In this document: piece after piece, positions 37,423-46,693 of the stretch
How positions within the stretch are numbered: the first letter of the stretch is position 1
How the letters are laid out: each line of letters starts with the position of its first letter
Assembly (NCBI GenBank): GCA_964423615.1
Contig: CAYRFQ010000052.1
Span: 1 to 47,497 of the forward strand
Reading direction: 5' to 3'
From: CAYRFQ01 sp964423615
GTDB taxonomy: Bacteria > Planctomycetota > Planctomycetia > Gemmatales > Gemmataceae
Length of the DNA stretch: 47,497 bases
Position numbers and translations under genes: made by a program
The notes under the pieces: generated by a model
Database searches by the model: none
What the model was told of the DNA's origin: nothing
The model's input: the letters and a program-made list of their open reading frames with translations, nothing else

Positions 37423-38877
37423 ATGCGATCCTCAGAGTTCCCACATCCAACTCGTCGCCAAGCCCTCAAAGGAGTGGCTTGCGGATTTGGCTACCTCGCG
37501 CTTGCCGGGATGACGCAACAATCCCGAGGAGCCGTTCCAAGCCTGTCCAATCCACTGGCGACGAAATTGCCTCATCATACGCCTAGGGCCAAACGTGTCA
37601 TCTTCATCTTTCAACAAGGCGGGCCGAGCCAAGTCGATACGTTCGACTACAAGCCACGCCTGGAACGCGACAACGGCCAACAACTACGATTTGACGACGC
37701 CCGCGTCCTGGCGAACACCATGACTGTGCGAAATCACCGTGTCATGAAATCGCCTTGGAACTTTCGCCGATATGGGCAAAGTGGCCGCTGGGTTTCGGAT
37801 TTATTTCCGGAGATGGCGAGTCACGTCGATGATATGTGTTTCCTCTATGGAATGCACACGAACGGTGTTGCTCATGGACCTTCGACCTTGTTCCTTCACA
37901 CAGGTTCGATCAACCTTGTGCGTCCGTCGGTGGGTGCCTGGGTGACGTATGGTCTGGGCACCGAAAATCAGAATTTGCCCGGCTTCGTGACGATCTGTCC
38001 GCCGATGAACAACGGTGGTCCCCGCAACTTTGGAAACGCGTTCCTTCCGGCCAGTTTTCAGGGGACATCAGTGGGTCGGACAGGCATGCGAGTTGCTGAC
38101 GCGAGAATCCGAAACCTCTCGAACCCACGACGTTCTCGGGCCGAGCAACGCCAACAGTTCGATCTGTTGCAGTCGATGAACCAAGAACAAATGCGACAAG
38201 CGACGGGTAGCCTCTCAAACAGTGATAACGAACTCGAAGCCGTGATCAACTCTTACGAACTCGCGTTCCGAATGCAAACCCACGCACCCAACACGCTCGA
38301 TTTGTCTCGCGAAACACCTGCGACGCTACGTATGTACGGAATCGACGAGCGACCGACCGAGAACTTCGGTCGTCAGTGTCTGATGGCACGACGGCTTGCC
38401 GAAGCGGGTGTACGGTACATTCAGGTAACTTACGGGGACAACTCGAACAATCCGGCGTGGGACCAACACTCGAACTTGCCGAAACACGCTTTTCACGCCA
38501 AGGCCGTCGACAAGCCAGTTGCCGGTCTGATTCAAGACTTGAAACAACGCGGTTTGCTCGAAGACACTCTCATTTGGTGGGGCGGCGAGTTCGGACGGAC
38601 GCCTTACGCTCAAAACAACGGAACCGGTCGGGATCACAACCCAGATGGCTTCACACAGATTCTTCTTGGTGGAGGAGTGAAGTCCGGCTTTGGTTTTGGC
38701 GAAACCGATGAGTTCGGTCACCACGCCGTTCAAGGCAAGGTTCACATGCACGACATGCACGCCACGATCTTGCACTTACTCGGACTCGATCACGAACAAC
38801 TAACGTTTCGTTTTGATGGTCGAGACTTCCGTCTGACGGACGTTCATGGGCGAGTCATTCACGACATCATTGCCTAG
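37423..38877 (+). CDS. DUF1501 protein (planctomycete sulfatase-like), twin-arginine leader
   Basis: A 484-residue DUF1501 protein. The N-terminus has a twin-arginine-type leader (TRRQALKGVACGFGYLALAG), so export folded through Tat is likely. Conserved body: RVIFIFQQGGPSQVDTFDYK, HGPSTLFLHTGS, RQCLMARRLAEAGVRYIQVT, TLIWWGGEFGRTPYAQNNG, GRDHNPDGFTQILLGGGVKS and DMHATILHLLGLDHEQLTFR. The fold belongs to the alkaline-phosphatase/sulfatase superfamily by family knowledge; substrate unknown. It almost always partners PSCyt/DUF1549/DUF1553 genes in planctomycetes. Here the EIIA-like gene stands between them, with 24 bp before this ATG. Confidence 0.94.
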   Translation: MRSSEFPHPTRRQALKGVACGFGYLALAGMTQQSRGAVPSLSNPLATKLPHHTPRAKRVIFIFQQGGPSQVDTFDYKPRLERDNGQQLRFDDARVLANTMTVRNHRVMKSPWNFRRYGQSGRWVSDLFPEMASHVDDMCFLYGMHTNGVAHGPSTLFLHTGSINLVRPSVGAWVTYGLGTENQNLPGFVTICPPMNNGGPRNFGNAFLPASFQGTSVGRTGMRVADARIRNLSNPRRSRAEQRQQFDLLQSMNQEQMRQATGSLSNSDNELEAVINSYELAFRMQTHAPNTLDLSRETPATLRMYGIDERPTENFGRQCLMARRLAEAGVRYIQVTYGDNSNNPAWDQHSNLPKHAFHAKAVDKPVAGLIQDLKQRGLLEDTLIWWGGEFGRTPYAQNNGTGRDHNPDGFTQILLGGGVKSGFGFGETDEFGHHAVQGKVHMHDMHATILHLLGLDHEQLTFRFDGRDFRLTDVHGRVIHDIIA

Positions 38878-38982
38878 CCGATATTGCGATTCCGAGCGTG
38901 CTCAAAGCCGACGAAGGCGTATTTCTTTGGTCTTCGCTGGCCCTGATGACGCTCCGTTCCCGAAACCTGTCAACTTCCTTAC

Positions 38983-40518
38983 TCATCGCAACGGCCACTC
39001 ACCCCACTTACGTTTCTCGCCCAGCTCGATGGCTCCAAGGTCGGGGGCCTTTCCTCGAAATGGCAATCCAACGTCGATTCCCTTATCCACCACGAAGCTC
39101 TTCTCCGAAGTGGGAAGATAGAACTCCCATGGCTTCGGTCCCTTGCGAAACAATCCTGGCTCTTTGCCAACAAAGTTGCCTTCGGGAACGCCGAGCATGT
39201 TCAGGAACAAGTTGTTCTTCACGATGACTTTCTTGGGGACTCCGCGTTTTTCTTGCAGAACCTTTCTCGGTTGACTCCACGCAGCCACGACAATGTTGTT
39301 TTTGAACACCCAATTATTGAGCCGCTCGGCCTTGTAGGAATCTAGCAACGCACCCGCACGTTTGCCTGCATCGGCGCAGACTATCATGTTGTTATAGACA
39401 TAGATGTTTTCGGCGAGTCCGTTGTTCATCCAGACGAGAGCGCGGTCAACATTCTCGATGACGTTTTGGTGAATCCAAACTGGGCCGTGGTTGGTTCCAC
39501 CGTGATGGGTATACACCCGCCCGTTCGGTTTGTCGATATGGATGTAATTGTGACTGATTCGAAGGTGGTTTCGTGGCCCCTCGATCGTGTAACTATCCGT
39601 CATGTAGTTATGGTGAATCCAAAACGTGTATTGGCAACCGCGTTTGTTCGGGTCGGGGCTCTGGGCACCTTTTGGGACGGAAACACAACGAGTCAAGTAG
39701 TTGTGGTCGATCTCGACGCCGTACTCATTCTCGTGTGGACATTCGATCGAAAAGCCACTGTTCACGTCAATGTAGTTGTGATGAATTCGCACTTTTGTGT
39801 GACCCGCTCCCGCGTATCCATAGCCGCCACGGTCAGTCGAAGTGATTTTGTTGTATTGAAACTCCGAGTTCTTGATGTAACGCGTCTTGATGGCTCCGTT
39901 CCAGAATCGACTTCGGTCGGTGCTCGCGTTCTTTAGGACACATCGCTCGACATTCAAGTTGCCCGATAGCTGGAAGTGCATCCCCGACCAACGGAATTCG
40001 AACACTCCGACTTCCTTGACGTGAACGTGTGACGATCGCATGCAATAGATTGCCCCGGTTATCCGGTGTTCAGGGTCAGACGCCAACGCGAGATTCCGAA
40101 TGCCGATGTTTTGCTTTTTCGTGAAGGCGATCAGATATTCGTTCGGTGGATTCGTCAGGCGTGGTTCGTCGACGAGCTTCCAGTTTTTGGAGGCGACAAT
40201 CCGGGTCATCTTTTTACCAAACCGCCCGTTTCCGACGATAGTCACTCCACTTTGAGGATGGGCCGTTCGTGTTGCCACAAACGTTCCGCTGCCGACTCGA
40301 ATCGTGTGCTTGCCTTCTGGAACTTGTTCGCAGGCATACGCGAGAGACTTCCACGCGGTGTCCCACGACCGACCGTTTCGCCCTTCGAGATCCTTGCCCC
40401 CGGTGGAAACGTAAAACGTATCAGCTGCAGCAACAGACCCGGTACCGTAGAAAAGTGTTCCTGAGATGAGCAAGGGCAGCCAGGTTTGCCGCAATGAGCG
40501 AAGACAAGCTAATCGCAT
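38983..40518 (-). CDS. Secreted right-handed beta-helix protein
   Basis: A 511-residue exported protein. Signal peptide (LPLLISGTLFYGTGSVAAAD) and then a long array of coil turns with the recurring pattern I/V-x-H/N-N-Y/x: RIHHNYIDV, EIDHNYLTR, WIHHNYMTD, RISHNYIHI, WIHQNVIEN, YVYNNMIVC, VFKNNIVVA, IVKNNLFLN. This is the PbH1 fold of pectate-lyase-like proteins, often polysaccharide lyases or sugar binders. The C-terminal ~60 residues form a separate cap (APDLGAIELGEKRKWGEWPL). I begin at ATG 40518 behind CCGAGGACCACC. An ATG nine codons upstream lacks a better signal. The substrate cannot be told. pgk lies upstream on the same strand, with a 113-bp gap. Confidence 0.88.
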   Translation of the reverse strand: MRLACLRSLRQTWLPLLISGTLFYGTGSVAAADTFYVSTGGKDLEGRNGRSWDTAWKSLAYACEQVPEGKHTIRVGSGTFVATRTAHPQSGVTIVGNGRFGKKMTRIVASKNWKLVDEPRLTNPPNEYLIAFTKKQNIGIRNLALASDPEHRITGAIYCMRSSHVHVKEVGVFEFRWSGMHFQLSGNLNVERCVLKNASTDRSRFWNGAIKTRYIKNSEFQYNKITSTDRGGYGYAGAGHTKVRIHHNYIDVNSGFSIECPHENEYGVEIDHNYLTRCVSVPKGAQSPDPNKRGCQYTFWIHHNYMTDSYTIEGPRNHLRISHNYIHIDKPNGRVYTHHGGTNHGPVWIHQNVIENVDRALVWMNNGLAENIYVYNNMIVCADAGKRAGALLDSYKAERLNNWVFKNNIVVAAWSQPRKVLQEKRGVPKKVIVKNNLFLNMLGVPEGNFVGKEPGLFRKGPKPWEFYLPTSEKSFVVDKGIDVGLPFRGKAPDLGAIELGEKRKWGEWPLR

Positions 40519-40631
40519 GGCAGGTGGTCCTCGGATAGTAGCCAATCGATGAGAAGGAATGGAGGAGAAGTGTCGATTTCGGGATCGTCTATCGGCAGAT
40601 GCACAGCGATCCCAAAACCGTTTTTGAGGTC

Positions 40632-41816
40632 TTACTTATCGTCGAGCAGTTCGACGGCTTCGAACTTGGCTCCTTCGAGCATCGCCAGACTCGCACCGCC
40701 ACCTGTGCTCACATGCGAGACTTTATCAGAGAAGCCCATCTGCTCGATGGCGGCTGCGCTATCGCCACCTCCAACAATGGTAGTACCGTCCCCGTCGGCC
40801 ATGGCTTGAGCAATGGCCTTGGTCCCCGCGTCGAACGGCGGCATTTCGAAGACCCCCATCGGTCCATTCCAGACGACTGTTTTGGCGTTCTTCACGACTT
40901 CCGCAAAATTCTCGGCCGTCTTTGGACCGACGTCGAGCCCTTCGTAGTCGTCTGGAATTTTGCCAGCTTCGACAACCTGCTTGTTGCAATCGCCCTTAAA
41001 GTCGTCTCCGCAATGGACGTCGACCGGCAAAACGATCTTGTCCTTGCCTTTCTCGAGCAGTTCCTTGGCCAGGTCGACTTTTTCAGGCTCGACGAGACTT
41101 TTTCCGACTTGTTGGCCTTGTGCGAGAGAAAACGTGTAGGCCATCGCGCCGCCAATGAGGACTTTGTCACAGATCGTCAACAAGTTCTGGATAACGTTGA
41201 TTTTGTCCGACACCTTGGCTCCGCCTAGGACGGCGACGAACGGGCGGGTGGGGTTCGAGATTGCGTCGGTAAGGTATTCGATTTCCTTCGCAACGAGGAA
41301 GCCGACTACCTTCGGCTTGTCGCCCATGGCCTTGGGAACAGCCACCATCGATGCGTCTGTCCGGTGACAAGTCCCGAAGGCGTCATTGCAGTAGATGTCG
41401 GCCATGTCGGCCAGTTCTTTGGCGAAGGCTTCGTCACCCTTCTTCTCGCCCTTGTTGAATCGAAGGTTTTCGAGTACAACGACTCCGCCATCAGTCAAGC
41501 CAGCAACTTTCGCCTTTGCATCCTCTCCGACAGTGTCGGTCGCAAAAGCCACCTCTTTGCCGAGCAATTCACCAAGGCGAACCGCCGTCGGCTTCAGACT
41601 GAATTTCTCGTCTCCGGGCTCCCCCTTGGGCCGTCCCAGGTGGCTCATCAGAATCAGTTGCCCGCCACGATCCGTAACCGACTTGATCGACGGCAAAGCC
41701 ATGCGAATTCTACGATCGTCGGTAATCGTTTCGCCATCAAGCGGGACATTGAAATCGACCCGCATGATCACTTTTTTACCCTTTACATCCACGTCGCCGA
41801 TTTGTTTCTTGGCCAT
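40632..41816 (-). CDS. pgk: Phosphoglycerate kinase
   Basis: A 394-residue glycolytic enzyme that moves phosphate between 1,3-bisphosphoglycerate and ADP. The N-domain substrate site is VIMRVDFNVPLDGETITDDR, with SHLGRPKGEP and TCHRTDASMV. The hinge and nucleotide domain contain FVAVLGGAKVSDKINVIQNL, KVLIGGAMAYTF, VWNGPMGVFEMPPFDAGT and the glycine-rich ATP loop TIVGGGDSAAA. Length is standard. The ATG at 41816 follows AAAGGAG; the frame open above it (33 residues) is not conserved. No GAPDH neighbour is in sight, so it appears to be a single gene. The RdgC-like gene lies ~190 bp upstream on the same strand. Confidence 0.97.
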   Translation of the reverse strand: MAKKQIGDVDVKGKKVIMRVDFNVPLDGETITDDRRIRMALPSIKSVTDRGGQLILMSHLGRPKGEPGDEKFSLKPTAVRLGELLGKEVAFATDTVGEDAKAKVAGLTDGGVVVLENLRFNKGEKKGDEAFAKELADMADIYCNDAFGTCHRTDASMVAVPKAMGDKPKVVGFLVAKEIEYLTDAISNPTRPFVAVLGGAKVSDKINVIQNLLTICDKVLIGGAMAYTFSLAQGQQVGKSLVEPEKVDLAKELLEKGKDKIVLPVDVHCGDDFKGDCNKQVVEAGKIPDDYEGLDVGPKTAENFAEVVKNAKTVVWNGPMGVFEMPPFDAGTKAIAQAMADGDGTTIVGGGDSAAAIEQMGFSDKVSHVSTGGGASLAMLEGAKFEAVELLDDK

Positions 41817-42003
41817 GTTTAGTCTCCTTTGTTGACTCAAAAAGTCAGCTTCCATCTCAGGAACTGCGGACCTCTCTCCAAAGCCAAGATATAGAACAAG
41901 CAGGAGATACGCCACTGTCAGATGCGAGATCGCAGTGAAGGAGTGGAATGGCGATCGGCCGAGACTACCAAAGCCGCTTGGTCATCTACTCAAGGACGAC
42001 TCT

Positions 42004-43182
42004 TCAGCCCGTTGCAGGCAATTTCCCTCTGTCTTCGCGCATCAACCACTGTTGGATTTGTTGAAGTTCTTGGGGCCAAGTTCCACCGAATCGAACGTTC
42101 CCGAAGGCGTCGTACAGCAGATCGAGCGTTTCCAATAAGTGTCGGATCTGAGATACGCGGTTTTCTCGAATGGCCTGGTCGTTGTCTCCTTCGGGAGCCG
42201 GGAACCTGGCGGCGTTGATCGCCAGATTTTCGGCCTGCAAAGTCAATTCGTACTGTTGCTCGTGGCGGACGAGGATCAGACCCACTTTCCGGGGCAACTT
42301 TCCCGCTTGTATGGCACGCTTGGCTTCGGGGAGTTGAGTCGGCCCGTCCGCGGCAATCGAATCTTTTCCGGTCTGGCCTCGTGGACATTCGAGATTGAGC
42401 GTTCGGGTGAGCATGACGGCAACCTCGGAGTCATCGGCCAACGGGACCGTATCGGTTTTGGTATCCAGCAGATACCAAAGCCAAAGCAGGAATTCGTTAC
42501 CGAGAAAATCTCGAGTCGTGTCGTCGGGTGCCCAGGCCACTTCGGAAGCCGATTTTCCAGGAACGTAAGTCGCGATCTTGGCGTCATCTACCCCCCGAGT
42601 CTGATTTCTGGCTTCAGCAAGCAGGTAGGCCTGCCGCCCTGCTCCGAGAAGTTCGAGTCCATGGTCGAATGTTTTCAGGAAATGATTCAGGAACCGATCG
42701 ATCAACGTCACGGAGGTTGTACCGACAAGGACCTCGTTGGTTTGGGCGTCCCATAGAATGGGAGCCGACTTGCGTTTGAGAAATCGGCCATCAGCAGCTT
42801 CGGCTTCGAGTCTGTCGCGAGCCGAATCTCGGGCCTCGCGTCGCTGGCGGTTGCTTGGGTGCCCGCTCGGATTTTCAGCCGCGATGGCTTCGAGTTCGAC
42901 CTGAGTGTAGGCTCGCAGAAGGTCATTGGGGATAGCTTGCGAATCCATCCGAAGGGCGAAATGGAGGGTGTCGTTGACGATATTTTTTGCCAGGTGGAAG
43001 TTTAGATCCAAAATGTGGTCGCCTGCAATCCACCCAGCCGACGAACCATCGGAGGAGGCAATCTTCTCCTTACCGATTGCGAAGGTGTCGAGGGCCGTGG
43101 TGTGGTCTTCGGAGAAAATGCGAGGAGGTGGACCCGTGAACCGAAATCGAACGCACGTCATGCGACCTGAAAAGAAGCCCAT
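42004..43182 (-). CDS. RdgC-like recombination-associated protein
   Basis: A 392-residue protein whose layout follows the longer RdgC-like family seen outside gammaproteobacteria. Start MGFFSGRMTCVRFRFTGPPP, then GWIAGDHILDLNFHLAKNIV, then a charged helix (NRQRREARDSARDRLEAEAA) leading into APILWDAQTNEVLVGTTSV, and FLGNEFLLWLWYLLDT in the middle. E. coli RdgC is a ring-forming DNA-binding protein that restrains RecA. Whether this relative does so is inference, and pairwise identity to it by eye is low. The start is ATG 43182, seven bases after GGAGGG, which makes this choice good. It may share a transcript with pgk downstream. Confidence 0.72.
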   Translation of the reverse strand: MGFFSGRMTCVRFRFTGPPPRIFSEDHTTALDTFAIGKEKIASSDGSSAGWIAGDHILDLNFHLAKNIVNDTLHFALRMDSQAIPNDLLRAYTQVELEAIAAENPSGHPSNRQRREARDSARDRLEAEAADGRFLKRKSAPILWDAQTNEVLVGTTSVTLIDRFLNHFLKTFDHGLELLGAGRQAYLLAEARNQTRGVDDAKIATYVPGKSASEVAWAPDDTTRDFLGNEFLLWLWYLLDTKTDTVPLADDSEVAVMLTRTLNLECPRGQTGKDSIAADGPTQLPEAKRAIQAGKLPRKVGLILVRHEQQYELTLQAENLAINAARFPAPEGDNDQAIRENRVSQIRHLLETLDLLYDAFGNVRFGGTWPQELQQIQQWLMREDRGKLPATG

Positions 43183-43520
43183 TCTTGCCCTCCGTGGCAT
43201 TCTGACAGCATACTAGGAATGTGGCGGAAACAGACCACTTCGGACCGTCCCGACTCATAATTAGTATCGGAGGTATGATGGAGAAAGTTGTTGCGATGTA
43301 CCGAGAAAGGTGATTTCCACGGTAGGGTTTTTGTTACGACCGGAACATTGTAACCCTATTCGGAATCTGACCAACAAGTCGAATGGGGTAATTGACAGCA
43401 GTGATAGATGTGGGGTTGGAAAGCGCAGCCGGTAGGATCGTGGGTCCATCGGTTTAGGGAAGATCGAGATGGACCCTTAAAAGACATTTTGGTGCGTGCT
43501 TTGGAGACACCAGGAAAAGA
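43183..43520. other. Gene-free spacer
   Basis: A 338-bp spacer between the RdgC-like gene and the next small minus-strand gene. It should contain the RdgC-like promoter. No frame or structure stands out. Confidence 0.4.
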
Positions 43521-43718
43521 CTAGTTTGTGCTCGTCCAGGCCACAGTCGGAGCGGGCATGGGTTCGGTGCCTTCGAGATCTTTCTTTTCCATTTCCTGGA
43601 GAATGACAGGATGGAGATCGGGAGACCTTTCTTCCCGAGGCATGTAATTTTCTCTGGCCCATCGGCGGAGTCGGAGTTCCTCAATTAAATCGAATTCCGC
43701 AACACCCGTGTTCGACAT
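43521..43718 (-). CDS. 65-residue small protein, probably planctomycete-conserved
   Basis: It starts at ATG 43718 after AAAGGACATAGAGTT. The sequence holds FDLIEELRLRRWARENYMPR and then RSPDLHPVILQEMEKKD, which has the regular helical character of a real cytoplasmic protein. I recall similar small planctomycete proteins with the RRWARENY core and a WHP/LHP step, but I know no function. The Thr/Pro-rich tail is variable-looking. It stands alone. Confidence 0.72.
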   Translation of the reverse strand: MSNTGVAEFDLIEELRLRRWARENYMPREERSPDLHPVILQEMEKKDLEGTEPMPAPTVAWTSTN

Positions 43719-43951
43719 AACTCTATGTCCTTTCTTGACTACAGAAAAACCAAATCTCCCCAAGTTGTGAGATAATAATATATCGGTAGGGAATTCAGCT
43801 TCAAGAACTCAGGACATTTTGTTTGGGATTTTTTCTTGACAAACTTGTCATCAAAAAACAAATTCTCTGTCAAACCGGAACAACGCGAATTCCAAATGAA
43901 GACACAATCAGGGGCTTCCGGGGCGTTCTCCCGCTGCGACGTCTTTCATCA

Positions 43952-45289
43952 TTAGTATCGGAAAATCATGTCCACGAGGATGCGGTAGTCAAACATATCT
44001 CGGGGAGACAAAAGTGCAAATTCGACCCCGGCTCCAATGCTGATGAATGGGTTAAACTTGAACCGCATGCCCGTCGCGATGGACAAATCGCTGTCGCCTG
44101 AGACATTCGTCGCTCCAAAGTTTTGGAGCGCGCGACCCTCGAAATCAATGGGCCGACTGCCTCCGTTACTAGTGTACAAAAAGTAATTCAGGTCGATGAA
44201 CGGATAGAAACGGTGGTAGTTGAGGATGTCATAATCGAAGTGCGCGCTGAGGAACCAGTAGTCCGTTCTCTGGTCGTCGGTGCCAAACGCGTAACCAGTA
44301 GTCCCGATAAAGTGAAAAGCCCCGTAGTCGCTCTGAAGAAACTGTTGTCCATAACTTACGTAAGGCACGAGAGACAGGCTTCCGGTGGATTGGGCAACAG
44401 AGGTAGCGCCCGATGGAATCTGGAACGTGAGACCCGCTGCCAACAACGTCTGGGTCTCCGGATAGCGAAGGAAGGTGAACTTCGGGCCGACGTGAATTTC
44501 CCCGAATTGTCCGTCAGCCGAAACGAGGCCAGTGACGAACGGATCGGGGTTGTTGACTTCTTGCCAAATCCAGCCAAGTTTGTTCATCACGATCGAGACG
44601 TATGGCGTGATTGCCACCCTGGCCTGTAACCCGAAAAAGGTTACATTTCCTCCCGCGTAGATCGGATTATCCGACGGAGTTCGTTGATACATGAAGATTG
44701 GGCGAATCTCGGTCAATGCACGAGGGTCTTCGAAGAGGAACGGATTCGATAACGGTGACATGAAGCCATCGAATTCATGGTCGCTCTGGAACAATCCGCG
44801 TTCCCCGTCAGGGACGAAAACGCTCGAAAGGTAACCTGGTGCGCCTGCGAAAAAGCCTGTTGGACCAGATTTTTTGCCGTAACAGGTTCCGCAATAGAGG
44901 TCTTCGTTCGGGTCAATCGGGCTAGGCCCTGGTGGCAGGGGCGGTGGTGGTAGCGGAGGGACGGCTTCTGTTCCGGGATCTTGGCCACGCACAATGGGTC
45001 TGGTTGGGGCGAAACGAATGCGTTCGTCGATTCGTTTTTCTGCGAACGGTTCGTCGAAGTCTTGGTCAGGTCGATTTCTTTGGAGATCCGGCGAGGAACT
45101 CATCGGTTCGGGCCGAAGGAGATGAGCCATGGAGATTTGCCGAGACGATTCTGGATTGCTCAGTTTGCCAGGTTTGCCCACTGCCTCCCAAACGAGCTCC
45201 TCCGCACAGGCAACATTTGCCGTGGGAATCACAAGCAGGATTACGAGGGTCCAGAGTCGACCTGTCCAGTGGCGCAGCATGATCATCAC
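43952..45289 (-). CDS. Outer-membrane beta-barrel-like protein
   Basis: A 445-residue secreted protein. Signal peptide about 1-29 (GRLWTLVILLVIPTANVACA), a polar linker ending in a Pro-rich run (about 110-128, PLPPPPLPPGPSP) and a YCGTCYG cysteine pair. It then has ~300 residues of alternating beta-strand text typical of an outer-membrane barrel: YVSIVMNKLGWIWQEVNN, FGEIHVGPKFTFLRYPETQT, ISIGAGVEFALLSP. The last residues DMIFRY end in an aromatic, as BAM substrates do. Transport or porin role is likely but the cargo is unknown. The start could be any of the three ATGs at 45289, 45286 or 45280. The upstream terminator at 45440-45475 isolates it. Confidence 0.85.
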   Translation of the reverse strand: MMIMLRHWTGRLWTLVILLVIPTANVACAEELVWEAVGKPGKLSNPESSRQISMAHLLRPEPMSSSPDLQRNRPDQDFDEPFAEKRIDERIRFAPTRPIVRGQDPGTEAVPPLPPPPLPPGPSPIDPNEDLYCGTCYGKKSGPTGFFAGAPGYLSSVFVPDGERGLFQSDHEFDGFMSPLSNPFLFEDPRALTEIRPIFMYQRTPSDNPIYAGGNVTFFGLQARVAITPYVSIVMNKLGWIWQEVNNPDPFVTGLVSADGQFGEIHVGPKFTFLRYPETQTLLAAGLTFQIPSGATSVAQSTGSLSLVPYVSYGQQFLQSDYGAFHFIGTTGYAFGTDDQRTDYWFLSAHFDYDILNYHRFYPFIDLNYFLYTSNGGSRPIDFEGRALQNFGATNVSGDSDLSIATGMRFKFNPFISIGAGVEFALLSPRDMFDYRILVDMIFRY

Positions 45290-45439
45290 TCCCGCGGATC
45301 TGTAGTGGGAATTGCGTCGGAAGTTGAGCGCCTAGGTGCTGAATCTAACACATTCGATTCCATCGGAACTTTCGTCCATGGTTCTTCAAGAATCTTGTGC
45401 AGAAGGTCGTTTTTTCTTCAGAAGCCGAGTCCACAGCAA

Positions 45440-45475
45440 AAAAAGCCTCACCGCCAAGTGTCGATGAGGCTTTTT
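45440..45475. terminator. Intrinsic terminator, active on both strands
   Basis: AAAAAGCCTCA (45440-45450) pairs with TGAGGCTTTTT (45465-45475), so each strand ends with a T-run after a GC stem. It lies 16 bases past the stop of the DUF3500 gene (minus, 45492). Confidence 0.9.
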
Positions 45476-45491
45476 GGCTGATCGAGATCGT

Positions 45492-46520
45492 CTAGGAGTT
45501 TCGGACTGCGATATTCACGTAGGTGTGAACGTGTGGCAGGACTCGGAAATTCCAGACGAAGCCAGGTCCTTCGAGTCGCCAAAAGTGCCATCGGGCGTTG
45601 TCGTTGGCATTGCGATCTTGGTAGAACGCCAACCGGATGTTTTCGATGCCGCCATTTCGTCGGATGATTTGCATGACTTCGTCGGCGTCTTCTTGTCGGT
45701 AAGGCGAGAGAATCTTCTGCATCACATTGTCGACCAATCGAAGTTGATCGCGAGTAAGCTCTGACCCAACGAGACCTGGGATTTGCGCGGCGTTGTCACG
45801 GAATTGGATGGATCGTTCGTGTTCTCCCGGGGTGCCAGTGAGGATGGCCGCTCGTCGCTGCTGGGCACTCAAGGCTTCGAACACACTTTGAACGGCTTCG
45901 GTTTGGTAGTAGAAGCAGTTTCGACGGCTATACCCGTTCGGGCTGTGACCGTAATAAATCGGACCACCGAAGGCCGACCCAGGAATCGTGTTCCCGTCGC
46001 AACGAACCGTCAAGTGGTGACCGCTAAACACGTAAGCATATTGGTTGCCGGTGGGATCACCGAAGATGTAGGCTCCACAACTTTGAAAGTTTCGGCTACC
46101 GTCGAAGGTACCATTGCGGCTCATCTTCGTGTAACCCTCTTCGCCGTTGGACATGGCTTTGAGGATACGCTCGACGAGTTCCTTTTGGGCTTGGGTATAA
46201 ACGTCGCCGATTCGACGGCCCAGAGGACGATTGTACATTCTCTCGCGCGTCAAGTATCGGCTGCCCCGATCCTTGTGGTTCCAGGGGTAAACGACTTTGT
46301 CTTTTTGGTCGTCCGTAAGCCCGGCGAAGAGTTCTCGAATTAAGACTTCGGCCGGTCGGGGTTGCCGAGTAGCTGTGGGATTCGGATTGGCTTGCACATT
46401 CGGTACGGCGGTCAGGCCACCAGCCGCAACGCCAGCCGCAACTCCGCCTACCCCGCGAAGAAAACCGCGTCGGTCGAACTCATGACATTCCGGGCACTCG
46501 TTCTTGATCTCTTTGGACAC
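45492..46520 (-). CDS. DUF3500-domain protein with twin-arginine leader
   Basis: A 342-residue protein starting at GTG 46520, eight bases after AAAGGAG. The frame is open above it, but without a start signal. The N-terminus holds CPECHEFDRRGFLRGVGGVA then AAGVAAGGLTAVPNV, a Tat-type leader with RRGFLRG. The main domain reads FSGHHLTVRCDGN, FGGPIYYGHSPNGYS, ALSAQQRRAAI and the closing WHFWRLEGPGFVWNFRVLPH with HVHTYVNIA, which fits DUF3500. The enzymology of that family is unknown. The N-terminal CPECHEF pair of cysteines could bind metal before export. A strong bidirectional terminator follows. Confidence 0.85.
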   Translation of the reverse strand: MSKEIKNECPECHEFDRRGFLRGVGGVAAGVAAGGLTAVPNVQANPNPTATRQPRPAEVLIRELFAGLTDDQKDKVVYPWNHKDRGSRYLTRERMYNRPLGRRIGDVYTQAQKELVERILKAMSNGEEGYTKMSRNGTFDGSRNFQSCGAYIFGDPTGNQYAYVFSGHHLTVRCDGNTIPGSAFGGPIYYGHSPNGYSRRNCFYYQTEAVQSVFEALSAQQRRAAILTGTPGEHERSIQFRDNAAQIPGLVGSELTRDQLRLVDNVMQKILSPYRQEDADEVMQIIRRNGGIENIRLAFYQDRNANDNARWHFWRLEGPGFVWNFRVLPHVHTYVNIAVRNS

Positions 46521-46693
46521 GCTGGACTCCTTTGAGAGACTCGTTGAGGATGGGAAATGGGCAGTATTTTTCACTATAGTCTCCGAACATTCAGACTCTG
46601 TCAAGTTTCTTCTCATTCAGTGGGGTGAGCAGAATTTTTGTTGGGAGCTCAAAAGAAAATACATGGGACTGATTCCGATCCAAGGAGCCTCAA

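Noticed and set aside
46573..46604. Minus-strand TTGACA and TATAGT as the DUF3500 gene promoter
   Set aside because: The spacer is 20 bases, outside the usual range, so I did not list it as a feature.
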